This document shows, piece after piece, positions 56,022 to 64,000 of a stretch of DNA of 64,000 nt. Every line of letters begins with the position of its first letter. Positions within the stretch are counted from its first letter, which is position 1. The position numbers and the translations under genes were made by a program. Below the pieces are notes generated by a model. It did no database searches. It was not told the origin of the DNA and saw nothing but the letters and a program-made list of their open reading frames with translations. Source of the stretch: Nocardia takedensis NBRC 100417 (GTDB lineage Bacteria > Actinomycetota > Actinomycetes > Mycobacteriales > Mycobacteriaceae); NCBI RefSeq assembly GCF_000308695.1, contig NZ_BAGG01000021.1, positions 1 to 64,000 on the forward strand, read 5' to 3'.

Positions 56022-56891
56022 GTGACAGCCGAATCCGCGGCCCGCGCGGTCGAATTCGACGACAGCGGTCTCGACGTCTGGTCCGAGGAGCACATCTTCG
56101 AGGTCACCGCCGACCGCATGGCCGAGTACGCGGCGGCGGTGAACGATCCGATCCCGGCGCACCGCGACGGTGCGATCGGGTCGCCGGTCTTCGCGATCGT
56201 CCCCGTCTTCGAGGCCATGCTCATGCCGGTGCTCGAGGTCGCGCCGCTGAACATCTTCGGCCGGGTCGTGCACGGCGAGCAGGATTTCCACTTCCACCGG
56301 CCCATCCGCCCCGGTGATCGACTGGTCTCGCGGGCCAAGGCCATCGGCTACACCGCGCGTCCCGCCGGGTCCACCATCACGATCCTGGTCGAATGCCGGG
56401 ACGCGGCGGGCGAACTGGTCAACGAGCAGTACTTGACGGCCTTCTTCCGCGGCATCGACGCGGGCCGCTCGGCGGGCCTGATCGCGCCGACGCACCGCAT
56501 CGAGAACACCGGGGACGAACCTGTCGCCGCGGTCCACGCGCACGTCGACCAGGACCAGACCTTCCGCTATTCGGCGGCTTCCGGCGACCCGGTGCCGCTG
56601 CACCTGGACGACCAGGTCGCCAAGGACGCGGGCCTGCCGGGCATCATCGCGCACGGCCTGTGCACGATGGCCTTCGCCTCCTGGGCGGTGCTCACCTCGG
56701 TCGGCGGGTCCGACGCGCACCGAATCAAGCGCCTCGCGGTGCGTTTCGCCGCGCTGGTCTTCCCCGGCGACGACTTGGAGACCAGGGTGCGCCGCGTCGG
56801 CACGACAGACGGCGTCACCGCCTACACCTTCGAGACCGTGCGCGGGGCGGACGTCGTCCTGAGCGACGGCCTCGCCGAGATCATCGAGTGA
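56022..56891 (+). CDS. MaoC-like double hot-dog enoyl-CoA hydratase
   Basis: A 289-residue protein with two hot-dog domains. The second carries the hydratase-2 region 'FRYSAASGDPVPLHLDD' with the Asp and His that catalyse hydration (the usual Asn of GDxNP is Val), then 'GLPGIIAHGLCTMAF'. It starts at a GTG ten bases after the SRPBCC gene. Hydration of a 2-enoyl-CoA is the likely step, between the acyl-CoA dehydrogenase and the SDR. Confidence 0.9.
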   Translation: MTAESAARAVEFDDSGLDVWSEEHIFEVTADRMAEYAAAVNDPIPAHRDGAIGSPVFAIVPVFEAMLMPVLEVAPLNIFGRVVHGEQDFHFHRPIRPGDRLVSRAKAIGYTARPAGSTITILVECRDAAGELVNEQYLTAFFRGIDAGRSAGLIAPTHRIENTGDEPVAAVHAHVDQDQTFRYSAASGDPVPLHLDDQVAKDAGLPGIIAHGLCTMAFASWAVLTSVGGSDAHRIKRLAVRFAALVFPGDDLETRVRRVGTTDGVTAYTFETVRGADVVLSDGLAEIIE

Positions 56892-56904
56892 ATCGGAGAG
56901 ATCC

Positions 56905-57783
56905 ATGACAGCACTGCACGGCAAGGTCGCCGTCGTCACCGGCGCCGGTCGCGGGATCGGCCGCGAGCACGCGCTGCTGTTCGCGCGCGAAGGCGCGATG
57001 GTCGTGGTGAACGACCGCGGCGGCAGCAACGCCGGCGAGGGCGAGGACGCGAGCCCGGCCGAACAGGTCGTCGCCGAGATCGTCGCCGCGGGCGGCAAAG
57101 CCGTCGCCAACACCGACGACGTCGCCGACTGGGACGGCGCGCGCAACCTGGTCGACCAGGCGGTCAGCGAGTTCGGTGGCCTGGACGTGCTGGTCAACAA
57201 CGCGGGCATCCTGCGTGACACCTTCCTGGCGAGCATGGACGAACAGCAGTGGGACGCGGTACTCGCTGTGCACCTCAAAGGCCATGCGGCCGTGCTGCGT
57301 CACGCCGCGGGCTACTGGAAACAGCGCAGCAAAGCCGGCGAACAACCGCGGGCCGCGGTCGTCAACACCGCCTCGGCCTCCGGCACCACGATGCCCAACG
57401 CCGGACAGGCCAATTACGGTGCGGCCAAAGCGGGAATCGCCGCCCTGACGTTGGTCGCCGCCGACGAACTGGCCCGCTACGGCGTGCGCGTCAACGCCAT
57501 CGCGCCGATCGCGCGGACCCGCCTCACCCTGGCCACGCCCGGCATGGGCGCGATGCTGGCCGCGCAGGCCGAGGGATTGGCCGAGGGGGAGTTCGACGCG
57601 TTCAGCCCCGCCAACATCTCCCCGCTGGTCGGGTATCTGGCCTCGGACGCCTGCTCGATCACGGGAAAGGTGTTCGCCGTGCAGGGCGGTGCGATCTCCG
57701 AACTCGCGGGGTGGCACGACGTGAAGACGATCGAGACCGACGGATCGTGGACCATCGATGACATCGCCGCCAGGCTGCCTTGA
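56905..57783 (+). CDS. SDR, 3-hydroxyacyl-CoA dehydrogenase type
   Basis: A 292-residue SDR similar to the dehydrogenase domain of peroxisomal multifunctional enzyme 2: 'VTGAGRGIGREHALLFAREG', 'VVNDRGGSNAGEG', 'VLVNNAGILRDT', Ser in 'NTASASGTT', and Tyr/Lys in 'NYGAAKAGI'. It follows the MaoC gene with GGAGAG before the ATG. It should oxidise the 3-hydroxyacyl-CoA made by the MaoC protein. Confidence 0.92.
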   Translation: MTALHGKVAVVTGAGRGIGREHALLFAREGAMVVVNDRGGSNAGEGEDASPAEQVVAEIVAAGGKAVANTDDVADWDGARNLVDQAVSEFGGLDVLVNNAGILRDTFLASMDEQQWDAVLAVHLKGHAAVLRHAAGYWKQRSKAGEQPRAAVVNTASASGTTMPNAGQANYGAAKAGIAALTLVAADELARYGVRVNAIAPIARTRLTLATPGMGAMLAAQAEGLAEGEFDAFSPANISPLVGYLASDACSITGKVFAVQGGAISELAGWHDVKTIETDGSWTIDDIAARLP

Positions 57784-57827
57784 CCCGGCTGCCAGGCTCA
57801 CGACCCACCCGTTAGGAGACTATCCCG

Positions 57828-59075
57828 ATGTTCGAATGGTCCGAGACCGATCTGCTGGTCCGCGACGCCGTGCGGGCGTTCGTGGACAAGGAGATCCGGC
57901 CGAATCTGGACGCCCTGGACAGCGGTGAGCTGCCCCCGTATCCGATCATCCGGAAACTGTTCGCGCAGTTCGGCATCGACGCGATGTCGCAGGCGTCGGT
58001 GGAGAAGTCGCTGGCCCGCGAACTGGCCGCCGCCGAGGCCGACCTGTCCGGGCAGCCGGTCCCGGAGTCCGACGAGGGTGACGGCGGCGGCCAGGAATCC
58101 ATGATGGCCGTGGTGATCAGCGAATTGTCCGGCGTCTGCCTGGGTCTGGTGAGCGCGATGGGCGTGTCGATCGGCCTGGGCGCGGCCACCATCCGCTCGC
58201 GCGGCACGCTCGCGCAGAAACAGCGCTGGCTCGCCGACCTGTCGACCATGCGCAAGGTGGCCTCGTGGGCCATCACCGAACCCGATTCCGGTTCGGACGC
58301 TTTCGGCGGCATGAAGACCTACGTGCGGCGCGACGGCGAGGACTACATCCTCAACGGTCAGAAGACCTTCATCACCAACGGCCCGTACGCCGATGTGATG
58401 ATCGTCTACGCCAAGCTGGACGAGGGCGACCCCACCGTCGACAAGCGCGACCGCAAGGTCCTGACCTTCGTGCTGGACAAGGGCATGGAGGGGCTGACCC
58501 AGGGCAAGCCGTTCAAGAAGATGGGCCTGCACGCCTCACCGACCGGCGAGTTGTTCTTCGACAACGTGCGCCTGGGCCGCGACCGGCTGCTGGGGGAGAG
58601 CGAACAGCCCGCGGGCGGCGACGGCCGCGACAGCGCCCGTTCCAGCTTCACCGCCGAACGCATCGGCGTCGGGTTCATGGCGCTGGGCATCATCGAGGAG
58701 TGCAGGCGGCTGTGCGTGGACTACGCGCGTAGTCGCACGCTGTGGGGGCAGGAGATCGGCCGGTTCCAGCTGGTCCAGTTGAAGCTGGCGAAGATGGAGA
58801 TCGCCCGGATCAACGTGCGCAACATGGTCTTCAGCGTGTTGGAGCGCGGCCGGGCCGGGAAGCCGCCGAGTCTGGCCGAGGCGTCGGCGATCAAGCTGTA
58901 CGCCTCGGAGGCGGCCACCGAGGTCGCCATGGAGGCGGTGCAGTTGTTCGGCGGCAACGGCTACATGACCGAGTACCGCGTGGAACAACTGGCCCGCGAC
59001 GCGAAGTCGCTGATGATCTACGCGGGCAGCAACGAGATCCAGGTGACCCACATCGCCAAGGGTCTGCTGGCCTGA
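57828..59075 (+). CDS. Acyl-CoA dehydrogenase
   Basis: A 415-residue flavoprotein with 'WAITEPDSGSDAFGG' and 'AVQLFGGNGYMTEYRVEQL' (family signatures, shown in part). The base found in most members, the Glu of Y-E-G-T, is Ala here ('IYAGSNEIQ'). A Glu is present at the alternative position used by isovaleryl- and long-chain dehydrogenases ('FTAERIGVGF'). So it is probably active, on a branched or bulky acyl-CoA. It is the last gene of the operon; TAGGAGAC precedes the start. Confidence 0.9.
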   Translation: MFEWSETDLLVRDAVRAFVDKEIRPNLDALDSGELPPYPIIRKLFAQFGIDAMSQASVEKSLARELAAAEADLSGQPVPESDEGDGGGQESMMAVVISELSGVCLGLVSAMGVSIGLGAATIRSRGTLAQKQRWLADLSTMRKVASWAITEPDSGSDAFGGMKTYVRRDGEDYILNGQKTFITNGPYADVMIVYAKLDEGDPTVDKRDRKVLTFVLDKGMEGLTQGKPFKKMGLHASPTGELFFDNVRLGRDRLLGESEQPAGGDGRDSARSSFTAERIGVGFMALGIIEECRRLCVDYARSRTLWGQEIGRFQLVQLKLAKMEIARINVRNMVFSVLERGRAGKPPSLAEASAIKLYASEAATEVAMEAVQLFGGNGYMTEYRVEQLARDAKSLMIYAGSNEIQVTHIAKGLLA

Positions 59076-59114
59076 GACCGACGGCCCGGGCGCACGCGTC
59101 CGGGCCGTTCCGGT

Positions 59115-60062
59115 TCACACGGCGCGCAGGGTGGTGCGACTGGCGTAGACGTGTTCGGCGATGAGGGTGGCCATGCGGTCCGGTGCTTCCAGCATCGGCA
59201 CGTGACCCACCCCGTTGATCAGGATGCGGTCCGCCGAATCCGGCAGTTCGCGCAGGTAGCGTCGGGCGTAGGTGCGATTCGGGATGACCCGGTCGTATTC
59301 GGCGAGCAGCAACCGCACCGGGGTGCGCAGCGAGCGCAACTCGCCCAACCCCACGCCGCGCAGGTCGCTGCGCAGCACCGGCAGGATCACCTCGCAGTGC
59401 AGCGCCGAGGTGATCGCGCCCGCGAATTCGCGCCGGGGAGCCGCAGCGAAGTTCTTGGTCAGCCACAGGGCCGCGAACCGCTGCGTCACCGGGTTGTTCG
59501 CCGCGAAACCGCCCAAGCGCTTACCGATCTCGAGCAGCGGCAGCAGCGAGGCGAACTTCAGACCCACCCGGACCTGGGCCAGTGACGGCGTGCTCCACCC
59601 GCCCGCGGGCGCGATCAGGGTCAGCGTGCGGGCCCGACCGCGCCGGGCCAGCTCCAGACCGATCCGCCCGCCCAGCGAATTGCCCGCGATATGGCAGGTG
59701 CGCCAACCGAGTTCGTCGAGTTGGGCCTCGACGCGGTCGGTGAGCGTGGCGATGTCGGTGCCCCACCCGTCGGAGACGTCGCTGCCCCAGTGCCCGGCCA
59801 GCGCGGGCGCGAACACCTCGCACTGGGTGGCCAGGCGCATCGCGGTCTGCTCCCAGCAGTGCGGTGACAGCAGGAACCCGTGCAACAGCAGCAGCGGGTC
59901 GCCGGAGCCCGTGTGCAGGGCTTTCATCGGTTTCGGCCGGGCGTCGACGGGGACGCGCTTCGGGGGCGATTTCTTCTTCGCCGGTGCGGGCGCCGCGGCC
60001 TGCTTCTTCGATGTCACACCGCGCGCGGCGAGAACCCGGGGCTTGGAGGCATCGGACGTCAT
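59115..60062 (-). CDS. Alpha/beta hydrolase with basic N-terminal extension
   Basis: A 315-residue protein. Residues 1-50 are Lys/Ala/Pro-rich and probably disordered ('KKQAAAPAPAKKKSPPKRV'). The hydrolase core has 'LLLHGFLLSPHCWEQ', an intact elbow 'HIAGNSLGGRIGLEL', an acid in 'LLLAEYDRVIP' and the final His in 'GVGHVPMLEAPD'. It is convergent with the acyl-CoA dehydrogenase gene and divergent from xthA. M. tuberculosis has hydrolase genes at the matching place beside icd1 and trpS. Substrate unknown. Confidence 0.88.
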   Translation of the reverse strand: MTSDASKPRVLAARGVTSKKQAAAPAPAKKKSPPKRVPVDARPKPMKALHTGSGDPLLLLHGFLLSPHCWEQTAMRLATQCEVFAPALAGHWGSDVSDGWGTDIATLTDRVEAQLDELGWRTCHIAGNSLGGRIGLELARRGRARTLTLIAPAGGWSTPSLAQVRVGLKFASLLPLLEIGKRLGGFAANNPVTQRFAALWLTKNFAAAPRREFAGAITSALHCEVILPVLRSDLRGVGLGELRSLRTPVRLLLAEYDRVIPNRTYARRYLRELPDSADRILINGVGHVPMLEAPDRMATLIAEHVYASRTTLRAV

Positions 60063-60131
60063 CGTCGTCACCCCTTCCTGGACGCAGGTGTCCGAGGTGG
60101 GTAGATCCTCCCTACATTGTACGGTCGACAG

Positions 60132-60920
60132 GTGGCCAACATCATCTCTACGGTGAACGTCAACGGCGTTCGCGCCGCTACGGGCAAGGTCGGCAAGGGG
60201 ATGCTCGAGTGGCTGGCGGCCACCGAAGCCGACATCGTCTGCATCCAGGAGACCAGGGCGACCGACGCGCAGACCAGGGCCGCGCTGGCCCCCGCGCTCG
60301 CCGAGGGGTGGTATCTGACCCACGCCGAACCCGGCGTCAAGGGGCGCGCCGGCGTCGGCATCCTGTCCCGGCGCGAACCCTTGGCGGCCCGCGTCGGTCT
60401 CGGCAGCGCCGAATTCGACGGGGCGGGCCGCTACGTCGAGGCCGACTTCGAGGACGTCACCGTCGCCAGCGTCTACGTGCACACCGGCGAGGCGGACACC
60501 CCCATGCAGGACGAGAAGTACCGCTTCCTCGACGCCATCGGCACGCACATGCTGTCGCGCACAAGCGATTTCGTCATCTGCGGGGACTGGAACGTGGCGC
60601 ACACCGAGCTCGACATCAAGAACTGGAAGGGCAACGTGAAGAACTCCGGCTTCCTGCCGGGGGAGCGGGCCTGGATCGACGGCGTGCTGGCGGCGGGCTA
60701 CGTCGACACCGTGCGCGCGCTGCACCCCGAGGTCCCCGGTCCCTACAGTTGGTGGTCCTATCGCGGCCGCGCCTACGACAACGACGCCGGGTGGCGCATC
60801 GACTACCTCTTGGCTCGGGGGGAGATCGCCGCCCGTGCCAAGCAGGCCGTGGTCGAGCGCGCGCCCACCTACGCGCTGCGCTGGTCCGACCACGCGCCCG
60901 TCACGGTGCAGTACCGATGA
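60132..60920 (+). CDS. xthA: Exodeoxyribonuclease III
   Basis: A 262-residue EEP-fold AP endonuclease/3'-5' exonuclease of base-excision repair: 'STVNVNGVRAATGKG'-like start, 'DIVCIQETRATDAQ', 'VYVHTGEADTP', 'FVICGDWNVAHTELDIKN' and the final 'WRIDYLLARGEI' and 'RWSDHAPV' with the catalytic Asp and His. The GTG at 60132 is used; TACATT at 60113 suggests a very short leader. The RNase gene overlaps its stop codon, so the three downstream genes form one operon. Confidence 0.94.
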   Translation: MANIISTVNVNGVRAATGKVGKGMLEWLAATEADIVCIQETRATDAQTRAALAPALAEGWYLTHAEPGVKGRAGVGILSRREPLAARVGLGSAEFDGAGRYVEADFEDVTVASVYVHTGEADTPMQDEKYRFLDAIGTHMLSRTSDFVICGDWNVAHTELDIKNWKGNVKNSGFLPGERAWIDGVLAAGYVDTVRALHPEVPGPYSWWSYRGRAYDNDAGWRIDYLLARGEIAARAKQAVVERAPTYALRWSDHAPVTVQYR

Positions 60921-61411
60921 CCGGGCCCTGGAAGCCCGCGCGGGTGCTGTCCGCGGTCCTCGGGGTCGCGGTGGTGATCGTGGCCGCGGTGCTCGGCTTG
61001 CGCACCGACGGCGACAGCGAACCGTCGACGGCCGGACCCGCCCGTACCAGCGCCGTGCACACCCTGGCCCCCGGTGCGGCCGCGGTCCCGGTCGCCTCGC
61101 AGACCGCGGCCCCGCCGACGAAGGTGGCGGGCGTCCCCGAACGCGCCTACTCGACGCTGGTCGAGATCGACGCGGGCCGCTGGCCGGATTCGGCGAACGC
61201 GCCGGGGACCAAAGGCGGGGAGCGCTGGATGAACCGCGGCGGCGACCTGCCGCGCAGTGATCCCCAGGGCCGCGCGATCACCTATCAGGAGTGGGACGTC
61301 AACCCCAAACAGCAGGGCAGATCCCGCGACGCCGAACGCATCGTCACCGGCAGCGACGGATCGGCCTGGTACACCGGCGATCACTACGCGACGTTCACTA
61401 GGATGCGCTGA
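60917..61411 (+). CDS. Guanyl-specific ribonuclease (N1/T1/Sa family) with N-terminal membrane segment
   Basis: A 164-residue protein. Residues 11-28 ('LSAVLGVAVVIVAAVLGL') are a signal or membrane anchor; a Pro/Ala/Ser linker follows; the C-terminal 90 residues are an RNase Sa-like domain. The catalytic set is visible: Glu125 in 'TYQEWDV', Arg141 in 'AERIVTG' and His156 in 'YTGDHYATF'. The start overlaps the xthA stop (ATGA) and the stop overlaps the start of the barstar gene. Secreted RNases of this family are made with a cytoplasmic barstar inhibitor that protects the producer. Confidence 0.92.
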   Translation: MTGPWKPARVLSAVLGVAVVIVAAVLGLRTDGDSEPSTAGPARTSAVHTLAPGAAAVPVASQTAAPPTKVAGVPERAYSTLVEIDAGRWPDSANAPGTKGGERWMNRGGDLPRSDPQGRAITYQEWDVNPKQQGRSRDAERIVTGSDGSAWYTGDHYATFTRMR

Positions 61412-61917
61412 TGACGAAGTCGGTTCCGTTGTCGCAGTTCCTGGCCCGTCCCGCCGCCGTGGGCGCGGCCCCGATGGTCGCCGCGGTGGGCAAGTCCGCG
61501 GGGCCTGCGCTGGGCGCCTTACCGGTGGACGCGGCCGAACTCAGCGCCGTGCGCCACCGCGCGCCGGACGGATACCGCACGCGCGAGGTGCGCGCGGCCA
61601 AGATGCGGACCGCCGCGGGCGTGTTCGACGAATTCGCGGCCGCGTTGCAGTTCCCGTACTACTTCGGCGAGAACAAGGACGCTTTCGACGAATGCCTGCG
61701 CGACCTGGACGAATTCCTGGGCGCCGCGCCGGGTTACGTGGTGGTCGTGCGCGGTCCGTTCGCCGCGCTGCTGGCCGACGAGCAGTCCCAGCGCGAGTGG
61801 TTCCTCGCCGCGATGCGTGACTGCGCGGACTACTGGGCCAACCGGCAGGTGGCTTTCCGCGTGGTGTTCCAGGGGGCCTCGCCCTCGCCGCGGGTGTCCA
61901 CGCTGTCGCTGGACTGA
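61411..61917 (+). CDS. Barstar-family ribonuclease inhibitor
   Basis: A 168-residue protein whose first base is the last base of the RNase gene (TGATG). The barstar core is 'FPYYFGENKDAFDECLRDLD', with the acidic residues that plug the RNase active site in barnase-barstar, followed by 'VVVVRGPFAALLADE'. The N-terminal 50 residues are an extension absent from the 90-residue classic barstar. Coupled translation with the RNase fits an immunity role. Confidence 0.92.
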   Translation: MTKSVPLSQFLARPAAVGAAPMVAAVGKSAGPALGALPVDAAELSAVRHRAPDGYRTREVRAAKMRTAAGVFDEFAAALQFPYYFGENKDAFDECLRDLDEFLGAAPGYVVVVRGPFAALLADEQSQREWFLAAMRDCADYWANRQVAFRVVFQGASPSPRVSTLSLD

Positions 61918-62553
61918 CTAGCGCTCTCGGCCCGCCAAGTCCTCGCCGAGCAGGACGAACACGTCGGTGGTGTGGTCGACGAGTTCGTCGCGGGTCATCG
62001 GCAGTTCGCCCTGGATCCAGCCGGTGAGGGTGTGGATGAGCCCACCGACCAGGTAGGTGGCCCGGAAGTCGACCGCCGGGTCGACCTGGGCGTCGGCGAT
62101 CCCGTAGAAGCCGATGCCCTCGGCGGCGACCAGTCGCGAGAAGACCCGCGCGGTGTCGGTGATGCGGGTCCGCAGTTCCGCGGTGGCCAGTCCGTCGATG
62201 AACGACACCCGCGCTTTGCGCGGGTCGTCGGTGAGCAGGTGGATGCCCGCGGTGATGGCGGCGTGCGCTTTGGCGCGCGAGTCGTCGGGGGCGGTGCGCA
62301 GCGCCTCGACGATCGCGACGGCCATCTCGGCGGCGATCCGGTCGATCACCGCGGTCAGCACCGCGTCACGGCCGTCGAAGCTCTCGTAGTAGTAGCGCTC
62401 GTTGAGGCCGGCCTGCGCGCACAGCCCCGACACCGTGAGTTTGGCGAAGCCGTGGGTGCCGATGAGTTCGAGGGCGGCGTCGAGCAGGGCCGTGCGGCGC
62501 TGGGCGCGACGTTCGTCGGCGGAGACACCGCCGTAGGTCCGCTGCGCAGTCAC
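61918..62553 (-). CDS. TetR-family regulator divergent from an MpaB-like oxygenase
   Basis: A 211-residue regulator with the DNA-binding part 'ALLDAALELIGTHGFAKLTV', 'LCAQAGLNERYYYESFDGRD'. It begins at a GTG, and its last base abuts the barstar gene end. The 99-bp gap to the divergent oxygenase gene has a palindrome that is its probable operator. Inducer unknown. Confidence 0.92.
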   Translation of the reverse strand: MTAQRTYGGVSADERRAQRRTALLDAALELIGTHGFAKLTVSGLCAQAGLNERYYYESFDGRDAVLTAVIDRIAAEMAVAIVEALRTAPDDSRAKAHAAITAGIHLLTDDPRKARVSFIDGLATAELRTRITDTARVFSRLVAAEGIGFYGIADAQVDPAVDFRATYLVGGLIHTLTGWIQGELPMTRDELVDHTTDVFVLLGEDLAGRER

Positions 62554-62604
62554 CGGTCGATTCTGACACGCCGCGCGACTCGGCCGGCGCGGTTGCCCTT
62601 CGCG

Positions 62605-62631
62605 AGAATCTGGAGGATTCTATTGCCAGAT
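62605..62631. promoter_or_regulatory. Probable operator between TetR and MpaB-like genes
   Basis: AGAATCtggagGATTCT (62605-62621) is a perfect palindrome; overlapping it, ATCTGG at 62608 and CCAGAT at 62626 form a second inverted repeat. The pair lies 22 bp before the oxygenase start. Confidence 0.65.
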
Positions 62632-62652
62632 GTGCTCGACGAGGAGGCTCCC

Positions 62653-63585
62653 ATGTCCGACGCCGGCTATTTCGCCGACCATTCGATGATCCGGCGGGTC
62701 ATGAGCAAGCGGGCCGTCGGCCTGACCTACGGGCAGCGCGCGCTCGTCGTCGGCGCGGTCAACCCGCTGCTGTTCGTCGGGACGGCCGAGAGCACCGAAC
62801 ACCGCATGACCCCCTACACCCGCCTCGCGCTCACCGGGAAGCTGTTCGAAGCCGTGTTCCTCGGCAGCAAGGCCGAAGCGGATCGCGCCCTGGCCTACAC
62901 CACCAAGAAGCACGCGAAAGTCGTCGGCGCGCTGCCCGAGGACGCCGGGGTGCACCATCCGGCGGGCACCGGCTATTCCGCCCTCGACCCGCACCTGATG
63001 TTCATGACCATGGCCTTCACCTTCGACTCGGCCGAGGTCATGCACGACCTGCTGGTGCGCACCCTCACCGACGGCGAACGCGACGCCCTCTACCGCGACT
63101 ACGTGCGCTGGGGCGAACTGTTCGGCATGCCCGCCGACGCCGCGCCCGCGACCTACCCCGAATTCCGCCGCTGGTACGACGCCTATCTCGACTCCGAGCG
63201 GCTGTTCCTCACCGACGAAGCCCGCCTGGTCGGCGCCTACCTCGCGGGCGCGCGCGTCCCGTACCCGCAGCGCCCGCCCCTCCAGCAGGTCACCTCGGCG
63301 TTCTACCTGCTGGTGCAGGGCAGCCTGCCGCCGCGCGTGCGCGACCTCTACGGCATGCGCTGGGGGCTGGCCGAACAACTGGCCCACCGCGCGCTGGCCG
63401 CCGGAGTGCGGGCCGCCCACGTGGCCCCGCCGCTGGTCCGTCCGGTGCTGCGCGACACCCTCGCGGGCCCGAGCGCGCCGCTGTACAAGCTGGTGTCCAA
63501 GCGTGAACACGCCCTGCACCGCAGCGGCCGCCCGAGCATGCCGGGCATCGAACCGCGCGAACGGGCGGCGCGGAATTCCGCTTGA
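62653..63585 (+). CDS. MpaB-like oxygenase family protein (DUF2236)
   Basis: A 310-residue protein of the family that includes MpaB and rubber-cleaving Lcp: 'MIRRVMSKRAVGLTYGQRAL', 'VHHPAGTGYSALDPHLMFMT', 'LYRDYVRWGELFGMP'. Family members are b-type haem oxygenases; the conserved His residues in the central helices are present but cannot be assigned with certainty. GAGGAGG precedes the ATG. Its divergent TetR gene suggests substrate-induced expression. Confidence 0.87.
   Translation: MSDAGYFADHSMIRRVMSKRAVGLTYGQRALVVGAVNPLLFVGTAESTEHRMTPYTRLALTGKLFEAVFLGSKAEADRALAYTTKKHAKVVGALPEDAGVHHPAGTGYSALDPHLMFMTMAFTFDSAEVMHDLLVRTLTDGERDALYRDYVRWGELFGMPADAAPATYPEFRRWYDAYLDSERLFLTDEARLVGAYLAGARVPYPQRPPLQQVTSAFYLLVQGSLPPRVRDLYGMRWGLAEQLAHRALAAGVRAAHVAPPLVRPVLRDTLAGPSAPLYKLVSKREHALHRSGRPSMPGIEPRERAARNSA

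Positions 63586-64000
<415 letters not shown>

Overview
The window is very GC-rich, single-chromosome-type DNA from an actinobacterium of the order Mycobacteriales, most likely Nocardia or a close relative. The basis is gene order: alr-tsaE-tsaB-rimI-tsaD-groES-groEL1, whiB3, sigD-rsdA, DUF5319, guaB2-guaB3-guaA, imuA'-imuB, dnaE2, trmL, metX-metY, icd and trpS follow the order known from the Mycobacterium tuberculosis alr-to-trpS segment, with different genes inserted between the blocks. Genus is an inference; no rRNA or tRNA gene was seen.

Layout. 1-5.8 kb: end of an NAD(P)HX dehydratase gene, then an operon for alanine racemase, an alpha/beta hydrolase and the t6A tRNA-modification proteins with RimI. 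5.8-10.2 kb: an Hsp70-like membrane protein and the CIRCE-controlled groES-groEL1 pair, with short tandem repeats between them. 10.2-15.2 kb: three regulatory loci: SigK-type sigma factor with an unusually short anti-sigma factor, WhiB3, and SigD/RsdA. 15.2-21.5 kb: GMP synthesis (guaB2, guaB3, guaA) interrupted by an alpha/beta hydrolase that lacks its serine nucleophile. 21.5-27.2 kb: a LiaFSR-like envelope-stress set (PspC/LiaF protein divergent from a PspC-histidine kinase and its response regulator) followed by a Ser/Thr kinase.

27.5-41.1 kb is the SOS mutasome region: LexA boxes precede imuA' (frameshifted), a small protein of unknown function, and dnaE2. Between the small protein and dnaE2 sits a 4.4-kb accessory block (RmlB-like dehydratase, a fused FAD oxidoreductase/DegT aminotransferase, an XRE regulator). 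It is bounded by diverged direct copies of the dnaE2 promoter region, so it looks like an insertion. 41.2-43.6 kb: M48 protease, DUF4349 lipoprotein, DUF167 protein. 43.6-45.3 kb: a second, less GC-rich accessory block with a Scr1/Scr2-like (DUF5753/DUF397) pair and two overlapping small genes, bounded by a 13-bp direct repeat. 45.3-50.9 kb: trmL, a frameshifted GFA gene, a lipoprotein, DUF3017, and metX-metY under a SAM-IV riboswitch with a ten-codon leader peptide. 50.9-59.1 kb: icd, an MFS transporter, and a TetR-controlled acyl-CoA catabolic operon (thiolase-like, SRPBCC, MaoC, SDR, acyl-CoA dehydrogenase). 59.1-64 kb: a hydrolase, xthA in an operon with a secreted or anchored guanyl-specific RNase and its barstar-type inhibitor, a TetR/MpaB-like oxygenase pair, and the start of trpS.

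Many genes have a -10 hexamer six or seven bases before the start codon, which implies leaderless transcripts. Genes within each operon overlap or abut, so co-expression is likely. Start sites were chosen from ribosome-binding sites, leaderless promoters or family length, and alternatives are noted.
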